Positions 1 to 6,644 of a DNA stretch of 7,916 nt are shown here, one piece after another. A program made the position numbers and the translations under genes. This stretch comes from Bacillota bacterium (GTDB taxonomy: Bacteria; Bacillota_A; Clostridia; Tissierellales; Peptoniphilaceae): positions 1 to 7,916 of the forward strand of contig JAEZWK010000015.1 in NCBI GenBank assembly GCA_023443045.1. The letters are read 5' to 3'. The notes beneath the pieces were generated by a model. That model was not told where the DNA came from. It did not search any database and saw only the letters and a list, made by a program, of their open reading frames with translations. Each line of letters opens with the position of its first letter. The stretch's first letter is position 1.

Positions 1-41
1 AGAAAAGGTTTAACACCAATGCAGTATTGGCATCAAACCTT
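1..41 (-). terminator. Candidate hairpin terminator downstream of the AlbA_2 gene
   Basis: Positions 5-20 and 26-41 form a 16-bp hairpin with a 5-nt loop. In minus-strand RNA every position pairs, counting three G-U wobbles. In plus-strand RNA those three become mismatches, so the minus strand is the likely sense. The leftward stem is followed by TTTTCT at the window edge. It lies about 70 bp beyond the stop of the leftward AlbA_2 gene, so a rho-independent terminator is the simplest reading. The T tract is cut by the window end, and a hairpin from a transposon end cannot be excluded. Confidence 0.5.
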
Positions 42-87
42 ATCTATTACAATTTAATTATTAGTCCAACTTTTAAGGTTCAGGACA

Positions 88-108
88 GCTCCACGTCTTT
101 TTTTCATG
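88..108. repeat. Left copy of flanking direct repeat (half-terminator)
   Basis: GCTCCACGTC, seven T, then CATG. The same sequence with six T recurs at 1368-1387, in the same orientation on the other side of the AlbA_2 gene. In minus-strand sense this copy is the A-tract plus first arm of the terminator seen complete at 1346-1378, but the second arm is missing. Similarity stops at about position 87, which marks a likely breakpoint. Confidence 0.6.
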
Positions 109-112
109 ATAG

Positions 113-1282
113 CTATATTCGTGATAAATTTTCTCTAAATTCTTTTAACATTTTTTGAAGAACTAATGCATCTGCATATTGTTTTTGAAAATGTTCCTTA
201 TCTAATTTTTCAGGAAGATCTCTCATTTTTGGTATATCTTTCTCATTTAAGTATTCATCTCGTCTATTCCAATTGATTTTAGCAAATTCAGTAAATTTCA
301 TTCGCTCATCTTCTGATTCAAATATTAAGACAACTTGCAAAAACATGTACTTAGAATCTCTTCCACGACAATCCTCTTGTAAATGAAAAAATTGATGTGC
401 TTTATAAAGGAAAGTTCCCTTCGTAAAATATCTATATGTGATATCCCAATGACATGAATCTGTTTCATTGAGAATAATTCCATCTTTTTCAGGACATGGG
501 GTAAAGTATCTACATCCATCTAGATTAACCCCTCCTATTTCCTTTAGAATTGTTTGATGATATTTAAATTTTATATCATACCAATAAGGTGTTGTATCTT
601 TTTGTGTAAACAAATAGAATTCATAACCCTTTCTTTCATCTTTGGCACTAACATATTCAATAGTAAATTCTGGGTAAAGGTTATAGTATTTATCCATTTC
701 TCCATATGGACTATCGATCCAATTACCATAATCTTCTAAATATATTTCTAATCTTTCTAATATACTTGATGTTAAACCAAAGTTTTTTTTCCATAGATAT
801 TCTACTTTATTTCTATCTGCAGATTCATTTATTGGAGTGTTTGTATCTTGTATTCGAGTATAAATAAAATTACTTTTTGCTTCACCATATGATTCTTTTA
901 AATAATATGGAGCATGTTTATCATTTTTTACGATAATTACATCTATTGTTTTGCCATAAATTATAAGTTCTTCAACCACAACAGTAGGTCTAATTTCTCC
1001 TGAAAATTTTTTTGCTCTCAAAAAATCAACTAGATTTTGAGTGTTTTTTCTATTTTTGTCTTCTTCTACGCCTACAATTTTATAATCTTTTTCTTCGTCT
1101 ACACCAATAATAATTAAACCATCATGATTAGTTAAATTATTTGCCATACATATGATATCATGAAGCAATTTATAATTATTTTCTTTTACATGCCATTGCT
1201 TTTTAAAATCCCAATATGCTCCTTCTTGTTTTAGTTTGATTAATTCTATTATTTTATATTTTAAAGTTGTATTTTCTAACAT
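113..1282 (-). CDS. AlbA_2 (Schlafen-type) domain protein
   Basis: A 389-residue protein. Residues 8-157 match the AlbA_2 / divergent AAA-4 domain found in Schlafen-related bacterial proteins. An E20...WDFK (24-27) stands for the usual ExxxxEFK, followed by MANN (46-49), the glycine strand GLIIIGVDE (55-63) and the closing IYTR (140-143). The remaining ~230 residues are a soluble, aromatic-rich region I do not recognise. The family is thought to bind nucleic acid or nucleotide; some members regulate transcription and some occur in phage-defence loci. The function here is unknown. The frame is open to an ATG at 1321, but the ATG at 1282 is chosen because AAAGAGGGG (1290-1298) sits just upstream and the promoter at 1305-1310 lies inside the longer form. 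The gene stands alone on its strand, flanked by direct repeats. Confidence 0.8.
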   Translation of the reverse strand: MLENTTLKYKIIELIKLKQEGAYWDFKKQWHVKENNYKLLHDIICMANNLTNHDGLIIIGVDEEKDYKIVGVEEDKNRKNTQNLVDFLRAKKFSGEIRPTVVVEELIIYGKTIDVIIVKNDKHAPYYLKESYGEAKSNFIYTRIQDTNTPINESADRNKVEYLWKKNFGLTSSILERLEIYLEDYGNWIDSPYGEMDKYYNLYPEFTIEYVSAKDERKGYEFYLFTQKDTTPYWYDIKFKYHQTILKEIGGVNLDGCRYFTPCPEKDGIILNETDSCHWDITYRYFTKGTFLYKAHQFFHLQEDCRGRDSKYMFLQVVLIFESEDERMKFTEFAKINWNRRDEYLNEKDIPKMRDLPEKLDKEHFQKQYADALVLQKMLKEFRENLSRI

Positions 1283-1304
1283 TTTTATTCCCCTCTTTAT
1301 TTCA

Positions 1305-1313
1305 AGTATATCA
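1305..1313 (-). promoter_or_regulatory. Extended -10 promoter of the AlbA_2 gene
   Basis: On the minus strand TGATATACT gives an extended -10 (TG-N-TATACT, hexamer 1305-1310). A weak TTGCTT -35 lies 18 bp upstream. Transcription would start near 1298, leaving a leader of about 16 nt that begins at the Shine-Dalgarno sequence. Confidence 0.5.
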
Positions 1314-1345
1314 AATGTCAAATAAAAGAAGCAACAGATTTGAAT

Positions 1346-1383
1346 AAAAAAGAGACGTAGAGTTAACGCTCCACGTCTTTTTT
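1346..1383 (-). terminator. Hairpin terminator between two divergent genes
   Basis: Arms 1353-1362 and 1369-1378 pair around a 6-nt loop. A1359/C1372 is a mismatch in plus-strand RNA but a G-U pair in minus-strand RNA. An A run at 1346-1351 gives a T tract leftward, and a T run (1378-1383) gives one rightward. The element lies between the divergent AlbA_2 and methyltransferase genes, so it terminates neither. It looks like the remaining terminator of a leftward gene that has been lost. Confidence 0.6.
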
Positions 1384-1387
1384 CATG
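1368..1387. repeat. Right copy of flanking direct repeat
   Basis: GCTCCACGTC, six T, then CATG. It is identical to 88-108 except for one T fewer. Here the sequence is one arm of a complete stem-loop. The two copies are about 1280 bp apart and enclose the AlbA_2 gene. Confidence 0.6.
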
Positions 1388-1413
1388 TAGACTTACATAA
1401 TTTTTCTTTTTTG

Positions 1414-1422
1414 TGATATATT
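1414..1422 (+). promoter_or_regulatory. Candidate extended -10 promoter of the methyltransferase/ABC operon
   Basis: TGATATATT gives TG-N-TATATT (hexamer 1417-1422), the same extended -10 form as at 1305-1313 and 7825-7833. A -35 is weak (CTTACA at 1392-1397 with a long spacer). The leader to the GTG at 1489 would be about 60 nt. Confidence 0.35.
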
Positions 1423-1488
1423 AAAATGAGAAAATAAGGTCAATATAAATTATTGGTAAGATAATATATATTAAAAGGAGTGTTGAAA

Positions 1489-2100
1489 GTGAGTGATAAA
1501 AGCAATAAAAAATTTTGGGATACATTTGCCAAGCTATATGCACCTTTTATGAGAAAAGATAAAGGAGTTTATGATAAAGTTTGTGAATATATTTGTCCTT
1601 ATTTTAATAAAGACATGAATGTACTTGAACTTGCTTGTGGCTCAGGACAATTGTTATTTATTCTTTCAAAAAATGTCAAAAGTTCGATTGGAACAGATTT
1701 CTCTGAATGAATGATTTTGGAAGCTAGAAAGCATGGAGAATACAAAAACCTTATATTAAAAGTAGCCGATGCAACAACATTATCATTTGCAGATGTAGAA
1801 TTTGATTGTGTTGTAATCGCTAATGCACTTCATATTATGCCTAATTCTGATAAGGCAATGAAAGAAATATATAGAGTGTTAAAATCTAATGGCGTTTTGT
1901 TTGCCCCTACTTTTCTATGGAAAGAGGGAAAGCAAAGTAGAATTATAAAAAGCTTGATATCTATTTTAGGGTTTAAGATATATAAAGAATGGGATATAAA
2001 ACAATTTAAATATTTTATTGAGAAATATGGATTTTCAGTAATTGAAATGAAATTGAAATTAATAGCATTGTGGTTATGTTAAGTGCTGGCGGAGGGATAG
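1489..2100 (+). pseudogene. Class I SAM-dependent methyltransferase, broken by in-frame stops
   Basis: A small-molecule-type SAM methyltransferase of about 200 residues. The start is set at GTG 1489, 8 nt after AAAAGGAG (1473-1480). The N-terminus (KKFWDTFAKLYAPFM, 7-21) is typical. Motif I is ELACGSGQ (47-54), the ribose-binding acid is D70 in GTDFSE (68-73), and the later core has VADA (92-95), CVVIANALHIMP and VLKSNGVLFAPTF. Codon 74 is TGA (1708-1710), exactly where family members continue DFSExMI. The frame resumes at once with MILEAR, so a single nonsense change is likely. A second stop, TAA at 2080-2082, interrupts a family-like tail (LC-stop-VLAEG, ending TAG 2098-2100). Reinitiation at the ATG directly after the TGA is possible but would split the Rossmann fold after motif II. 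The substrate is unknown. The gene heads the remains of an ABC exporter operon. Confidence 0.75.
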
Positions 2101-2180
2101 AAGATATTACTATAGAGAACCCTTCTATGTAGGAAATCATTGAAGAAATCTATAGGAATACGTCGTTGAGGAATGTATGA
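2088..2180 (+). pseudogene. C-terminal remnant of an ABC transporter ATPase
   Basis: In the frame of 2088, GGGIEDITIENPSM, then TAG (2130-2132), then EIIEEIYRNTSLRNV and TGA. This resembles the last ~30 residues of ATPases paired with ABC2_membrane_6 permeases, which commonly end (I/L)xDIxIExPxIEEIIxxIY. Walker A, signature and Walker B regions are absent: the preceding DNA is the methyltransferase 3' end. This implies a deletion that joined the two genes within about 2040-2090. The TAG is a further nonsense mutation. The stop overlaps the next gene's ATG (ATGA), as in an intact ATPase-permease operon. The identification rests on a short stretch plus context. Confidence 0.55.
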
Positions 2181-2965
2181 TGATAAAAAAATACTGGACA
2201 ACGTTTATTATTAGTTTCAAAAATACAGTTTTTTTATAGTAAAAACATTATTGGAGGAACACTAATATTTATGATGTTTATCTTTGTGTTTTTCAACTTA
2301 TGGAATGTCATAGTTAAAAATAACACGATAAGTGGATATACATTGCTCAGATGATTTGGTATATATGTATAGCTGAACTTATTGTAACGTCAATGCGTTC
2401 ATCAGTTTATTACGAGATTGGTCAAGAGATAAAAAGTGGATCTATTGCGTATAAACTGGTAAAACCATATCACTATGTTTTTTATCAGTTTGCAAATTGT
2501 ATGGGTGGTGTTGTGGTGAACTTCCTGATGTACTCGCTTGTTGCACTTGCACTTGGAGCTTTACTAGTTGGGGTACCTCCAGTTAATAATATAATGGTGT
2601 TACCTTGGTTTTTAATCTCTACGCTTCTATCTATGACATTGCAGTTTTTTATTATGATAACAATTGTCCTTATAGCCTTTTATGTTGAGGAAAATCGATC
2701 TTTCTTTTTTATCTACTCAAAACTTATTTTGCTATTTGGGACATTTGTACCAATTGAGTTTTATCCTGACTGGGTTCAAAAAGTATTACAGTATCTACCT
2801 ATTTCATTTATAGCATGGGCACCTGCAAAAATGTTTGTTAATTTTTCTATATCACATGTACTAACTTCGATACCAATCCAAGCTTTTTGGATTTCTGTAT
2901 TTATATCATTATCGATGGCAATTTATAGTAAAGGAGTGAAGAAGTTTAATGCTCATGGAGGTTAA
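2177..2965 (+). pseudogene. ABC-2 permease (first of a pair), two frameshifts
   Basis: A membrane subunit of an exporter in the ABC2_membrane_6 (DUF990) family, about 262 residues once repaired, the family's normal length. The start MMIKKYWTTFIISFKN overlaps the ATPase remnant's stop. The frame breaks in the T7 run 2229-2235 (one T short) and continues one frame over as FYSKNIIGG to SGYTL. It breaks again at 2345/2346, where one base is missing; adding G restores SGYTLAQMIWY. From 2351 it is open to the TAA at 2963-2965. Six hydrophobic segments can be placed after repair. The conserved loop EIKSGSIAYKLVKP and the ending KKFNAHGG are family marks. The long part starting at the ATG at 2351 would lack the N-terminal helix, so function is doubtful. 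Confidence 0.8.
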
Positions 2966-3749
2966 AAAAATAATCAAGGTTTTCAGTAGATATTTTCGTT
3001 TAAACCTTGCGTCTCAATTTGAATATAGAACAAGTTTTTTAGTCAATATTCTTGGTATGATTTTAAGCAATGTTTCATTTATATTTTTTTGGCGCTTAGC
3101 ATTTGATGTATCGGAGGACCATGTATCAGGAAATTTTTTTGATGATGTGATGTTTTTATGGGCAGTAACAAGCAGTGGTTTTGGCATTTCTCATATTTTA
3201 TTTTTTAATATTCATAAACTTAGCCATTTGATTATGACAGGAGAACTTGATACTTACCTACTACAACCAATACCTGTACTTTTTAATGTTATGGTATCAA
3301 GTACATTAGTTACTGCTTATGGAGATTTCTTTTATGGTATTATCTTGTTTGCAATTGTATGGGACTTTAGTGCTAAAGCATGGCTAATATTCGTTTTATC
3401 GGTTATTGTTTCAGCACTTGTGATTACCGCTGTTAACATTATTGCTCATACGCTGACATTTTACCTTGGAAATTCAAGTATGATTACTGAAAAAGCTCTT
3501 GAATTTATTATTACTTTCTCTGTTTATCCAGAAGGAATATTTAAATGTTTGATAAGAACTGTTATTTTTTCAATTCTACCTGCTGCTTTTGTTTCACATC
3601 TGCCTTTAAGACTTCTTAATGACTTTGATTTAAAAACGCTATTTATATTGTTATTAGCATCACTGTTGTATTTTATATTATCATGTATCTTCTTTAAACG
3701 CGGAATAAAAAAGTACGAATCTGGGAACTTAATTATAACTAGAATGTAG
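2949..3749 (+). CDS. ABC-2 permease (second of the pair), intact
   Basis: A 266-residue membrane protein of the same ABC2_membrane_6 family, with about six hydrophobic segments (first two near 29-50 and 65-87). Family features visible are an amphipathic N-terminus, the loop LIMTGELDTYLLQPIPVLFN after the second segment, VYPEGIFKCLIR and ILPAAFVSHLPLRLL in the C-terminal half, and the ending RGIKKYESGN. Such proteins pair with the first permease and a separate ATPase to form an exporter, whose substrate cannot be read from sequence. The ATG at 2949 overlaps the first permease by 17 nt, 12 nt after AAAGGAG (2930-2936). A second ATG lies at 2955. The frame is open throughout, but its partner is frameshifted and its ATPase is lost, so it is probably an orphan. 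No good terminator follows it. Confidence 0.8.
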   Translation: MLMEVKKIIKVFSRYFRLNLASQFEYRTSFLVNILGMILSNVSFIFFWRLAFDVSEDHVSGNFFDDVMFLWAVTSSGFGISHILFFNIHKLSHLIMTGELDTYLLQPIPVLFNVMVSSTLVTAYGDFFYGIILFAIVWDFSAKAWLIFVLSVIVSALVITAVNIIAHTLTFYLGNSSMITEKALEFIITFSVYPEGIFKCLIRTVIFSILPAAFVSHLPLRLLNDFDLKTLFILLLASLLYFILSCIFFKRGIKKYESGNLIITRM

Positions 3750-3965
3750 TAATTATATATAGCAATAAATTTATTTTAAAATGGCAATTGCTGTCATTAA
3801 AAAATTTATATAGCGTATTTTTATATTAGAAAAATTTGATTGTGAGCTATTGAGTTATATTCTTAATGATAACAAAAAGATAAATAATCTGATGTTTTAA
3901 GGGCGTTATTTACCTAAGCATTGCTATATTGTACTATAAAATAAAAATTAATATAACTTGATTAA

Positions 3966-4199
3966 CCTGATAAATTCTTAAAATTTCAAAAAGGATTTTT
4001 GCCTCCCCATTTTGAATTAGTATTAGAGATACATATTTTGAGTGAGATTGCTGTGATGACTTTAGTTTAGCCTTACAAGGATGCATCTATATTGATCAAA
4101 GAATTTTTCTGAAAATACTCTTTGATATGAATGGTGAATTACCTGCAATTGATTGTATTCTAAACAATTTGGTTTACAAACAATTGTTTGTCGAGAATT
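3966..4199 (+). pseudogene. Decayed coding traces, identity unknown
   Basis: One frame is open from 3966 to a TAG at 4068-4070 (including LPPHFELVLEIHILSEI) and continues to 4112. A second frame, open from about 4050, runs to the TAA at 4197-4199 (including RIFLKILFDMNGELPAID). Amino-acid composition looks more protein-like than the surrounding DNA, suggesting a frameshifted remnant. I recognise no family, there is no RBS, and chance open stretches remain possible. Confidence 0.25.
4176..4191. repeat. Perfect 16-bp palindrome
   Basis: ACAAACAATTGTTTGT reads identically on both strands. It has the size and symmetry of a dimeric repressor operator. A partial copy of the half-site (AAACAATT) lies at 4162-4169. 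No gene start lies nearby, so any operator role is unproven. Confidence 0.4.
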
Positions 4200-4291
4200 A
4201 AAAGCCTTGCGAGGCTCAATATTTTATATCCATGTTATTAGGTTAACATAATTTATATAAAAATGAACAATATTATTTTAGTATATCTTCT

Positions 4292-4594
4292 TTATTTATA
4301 TGATCTTTTTATCTGTATTTTGGTCCTGTTATTATAGACGATATTATGGAATGATGTAGTAGTATATCTATTGTTGTCGATGAGATTTATCATCGTAAAA
4401 TATTTAGGACATTCATTAGAGATAAGATTTGTGGCAACTATTGTACTTTTTTTCATACATTTAGCAATTAATTTGAAAAATAACTCTTCATCTAGATGAT
4501 TTACGAGACTATATTTTAATTGGGCGGTTGTTTGTATTTTATATTTTGTACGATGTTTTAATATTGAATATAACCTATTTTCTAATTTGGACAT
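4292..4594 (-). CDS. Doubtful hypothetical protein, 100 aa
   Basis: Open from an ATG at 4594 to the stop at 4292, encoding a basic protein rich in N, K, I and T. Residues 1-50 could form helices (LENRLYSILK, EELFFKLIAKCMKK), but no domain is recognised. No Shine-Dalgarno sequence precedes the ATG, and codon use follows the AT-rich intergenic DNA. It may be a remnant of a longer gene or a chance ORF. Confidence 0.2.
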   Translation of the reverse strand: MSKLENRLYSILKHRTKYKIQTTAQLKYSLVNHLDEELFFKLIAKCMKKSTIVATNLISNECPKYFTMINLIDNNRYTTTSFHNIVYNNRTKIQIKRSYK

Positions 4595-4755
4595 TTTATA
4601 AAATAGGAATTTATTCTATTTTAGCTAACATTATTCTATTATATAAATTTATGAGTTTTTCTTAAATTACTATTTCCTAGAAATATTATATTTCTATTTT
4701 CATTTAAAAATTGTAAACTGCTTAAATTTTGTATTTAGATTCAATAATTTTTTCA

Positions 4756-5038
4756 TTAAATTTTAAATCCAAATTCTCTTAAGATTTTTAGATAGGAAAA
4801 GTTTGCTGCTTTTGCCATTTGATTGACTGCAACTTTTTTTGTATACTTCATAGTCTGTTAAATTCAATCATCCATCAACTAATGATATATTTAGCTTTTC
4901 TATGTCTATAAATAGATAAAGTTGTATTAGTTTGAGATATAGATATTGAAGGTTATCATTGGTTTTAATGTTAGTTTTACTTATTTGTCTTATTGAACTT
5001 CGTAATTTTTTAAAAAGGTATATCTCGATATAATATTT
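4756..5038 (-). pseudogene. Broken minus-strand coding remnant, family unknown
   Basis: Reading leftward from 5038 the frame is open for 56 codons (including LRSSIRQISK and IDIEKLNISLVDG) to a TGA at 4868-4870. It continues LNLTDYEVYKK to the 7-base T run at 4834-4840. A one-base shift there continues as VAVNQMAKAANFSYLKILR to a TAA at 4756-4758. Two disabling changes restore one stretch of about 90 codons, which suggests a dead gene or its 3' part. The last segment alone could be a 31-codon ORF (ATG at 4851). I cannot name the family; DNA-binding or phage proteins are only a guess. Confidence 0.3.
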
Positions 5039-5218
5039 TTATAGTAAATTATTTTTTTGTTTGTTACTTTGAAAATAGTGATTAAATATGTAGTATAATA
5101 TAAATAATTTATTATCTCTAATTTTATAATGGCATTTACTATCATAATATTAAAGAACCGAATATTGATGTATAAATACATAATAGAGTTAAACTGTAAT
5201 CATAATATAAAGAAGTTT

Positions 5219-5225
5219 AGGGGGG
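5219..5225 (+). promoter_or_regulatory. Ribosome binding site of cysS
   Basis: AGGGGGG lies 6 nt before the ATG at 5232. It stands out in near-pure AT sequence and fixes the cysS start. Confidence 0.75.
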
Positions 5226-5231
5226 TAGCTT

Positions 5232-6644
5232 ATGAAGCTATATAATTCTTTAAGTCGACATATTGAGGATTTTAAACCTTATTCGCCAGAAGAAGTTACT
5301 ATGTATACATGTGGTCCTACAGTATATAATTATGCACATATTGGGAATTTAAGGACCTATATACATGAAGATATACTTGAAAAGACTTTGATGTTTCTAG
5401 GTTATAATGTTCGAAGAGTCATGAATATAACAGATGTTGGCCATCTAGTCTCTGACTCAGATGATGGGGAAGATAAAATGCTAGTGGGGGCATTGAGAGA
5501 AAATAAAACAGTTTGGGAAATAGCGGCTTATTATACTGATGCTTTTTTCAAAGATTGTGAAAAATTAAATATTAAAAAGCCAAATATAATTGCAAAAGCC
5601 ACTGACTATATTGATGATTATATTATTTTTATTAAAGGACTTGAAAAAAAGGGAAATACATATTTTTCTAATGGCAATGTTTATTTTGATATTTCAAAAG
5701 TTAAAGACTATACCAAATTGTCAAAATTAGATCTTGAAACTTTAAAAATTGCACATCGTGATGATGTTGAAGAAGATGTCCACAAAAAAAATCCTCATGA
5801 CTTTGTGCTCTGGTTTACAAAGTCTAAATTTACAAATCAAGCGATGAAGTGGCCATCGCCATGGGGAGTTGGGTATCCAGGCTGGCATATAGAATGTTCA
5901 GTAATCGCACTAAAACATTTAGGAGAAAAACTGGATATCCATTGTGGTGGTGTAGATCATATACCCGTCCACCACACCAATGAAATTGCACAAACTGAAA
6001 GTTTCACGGGAAAACCATGGACCAAATATTGGTGGCATTCAGAATTTTTAATTGATGAGAGCGGTAAAATGAGTAAATCATCAGGTGATTTTTTAACAGT
6101 CTCATTTCTTGAATCTAAAGGGTATGATCCCTTAAGTTATCGTTATTATGTATTAAATTCGCATTATCGAAAACAATTGGCTTTTGATTTTGAAAAGTTA
6201 GAAATGGCACAAATAGCTTATAAAAAACTGAAGAGAAAAACTGAAGCTTTGATGCCATTTTTTAAAGCTGAAACGAATTTATCAGAAGAAAGCCATCTCC
6301 TATTAGATGCATTTAAGAAGCAATTAGCCGATGATCTGAATACTTCAAATGCAATGACTGTACTATACGATGTGATAAAGTCAAAAATTTCCAATGCTGA
6401 AAAAGCCTTTTTAATTAATCAAATGGATTCGGTCCTTTCGCTTAATTTGTTAAGTAATGGAGATAGTAGTAAAATATCTTTTAATAATGAGGATGTAAGC
6501 TACGTAGAAAGTATGCTAGCTAGAAGAAGAAAAGCTAAAGAAGAAAAAAATTGGGCAATAGCAGATGCCATAAGGGATGAGCTAAAAGAAAAAGGGTTTG
6601 AAATTAAAGACACACCTGAGGGGACGATATGGAAAAAACTCTAG
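5232..6644 (+). CDS. cysS: Cysteinyl-tRNA synthetase
   Basis: Cytoplasmic class I enzyme that charges tRNA-Cys with cysteine at the expense of ATP. At 470 residues it is full length. Class I signatures are HIGN (36-39, in NYAHIGNLR) and KMSKS (279-283). The expected zinc ligands are all present: C27 (YTCGPT), C222 (WHIECS), H247 and E251 (VHHTNE). The C-terminal helical anticodon region follows, with ARRRKAKEEKNWAIADAIR and ending GTIWKKL. The substrate region is the variant CGGVDHIPVHHTNEIAQTE rather than the common HGGGxDLxFPHHENE, and the loop after KMSKS is SGDF rather than LGNF. From memory this subtype occurs in Candidate Phyla Radiation bacteria and in some Firmicutes, so transfer or a second gene copy is possible. 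It is the first gene of an operon; its 3' end overlaps the PqqD-like gene. No T-box leader is visible. Confidence 0.96.
   Translation: MKLYNSLSRHIEDFKPYSPEEVTMYTCGPTVYNYAHIGNLRTYIHEDILEKTLMFLGYNVRRVMNITDVGHLVSDSDDGEDKMLVGALRENKTVWEIAAYYTDAFFKDCEKLNIKKPNIIAKATDYIDDYIIFIKGLEKKGNTYFSNGNVYFDISKVKDYTKLSKLDLETLKIAHRDDVEEDVHKKNPHDFVLWFTKSKFTNQAMKWPSPWGVGYPGWHIECSVIALKHLGEKLDIHCGGVDHIPVHHTNEIAQTESFTGKPWTKYWWHSEFLIDESGKMSKSSGDFLTVSFLESKGYDPLSYRYYVLNSHYRKQLAFDFEKLEMAQIAYKKLKRKTEALMPFFKAETNLSEESHLLLDAFKKQLADDLNTSNAMTVLYDVIKSKISNAEKAFLINQMDSVLSLNLLSNGDSSKISFNNEDVSYVESMLARRRKAKEEKNWAIADAIRDELKEKGFEIKDTPEGTIWKKL

Larger units (their letters stand above)
3750..5231. other. AT-rich intergenic region with decayed coding traces
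   Basis: About 1.5 kb between the ABC permease and cysS. It is visibly more AT-rich than its neighbours and has stops in all frames. I find no tRNA, rRNA, CRISPR or intact transposase. Contents worth noting are two broken plus-strand reading stretches (3966-4199), a perfect 16-bp palindrome (4176-4191), a weak minus-strand ORF (4292-4594) and a broken minus-strand stretch (4756-5038). From about 5040 to 5231 it is nearly all A and T. No T-box leader or convincing -35/-10 pair is seen before cysS. Confidence 0.6.

Noticed and set aside
554..739. Plus-strand open frame inside the AlbA_2 gene
   Set aside because: It is antisense to a well-supported coding region and has no RBS or recognisable product.
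1321..1321. ATG at 1321 as start of the AlbA_2 protein
   Set aside because: It lies upstream of the extended -10 promoter for this gene and has no RBS, whereas the ATG at 1282 has a strong one.
1708..1710. TGA read as tryptophan or selenocysteine
   Set aside because: Tryptophan is encoded by TGG throughout cysS and other genes, so code 4 is not in use. No SECIS-like element is evident and the same operon has other disabling mutations, so a nonsense mutation is simpler.
3765..3800. AGCAAT...ATTGCT hairpin as terminator of the second permease
   Set aside because: A six-pair stem with a loop of about 20 nt and no T tract directly after it is too weak to call.
4203..4216. AGCCT-TGCG-AGGCT hairpin as a terminator
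   Set aside because: It has only five base pairs, and the following CAATATTTT is not a proper T tract. No gene ends just before it.
4990..5181. 63-codon minus-strand open frame
   Set aside because: Composition is almost only I, Y, N, K, T and L from AT-rich DNA, with no RBS. It overlaps the more protein-like frame at 4756-5038.
4990..5230. T-box (tRNA-Cys) leader upstream of cysS
   Set aside because: No T-box core sequence, specifier-type hairpin or antiterminator/terminator pair is visible. The region is almost pure AT.
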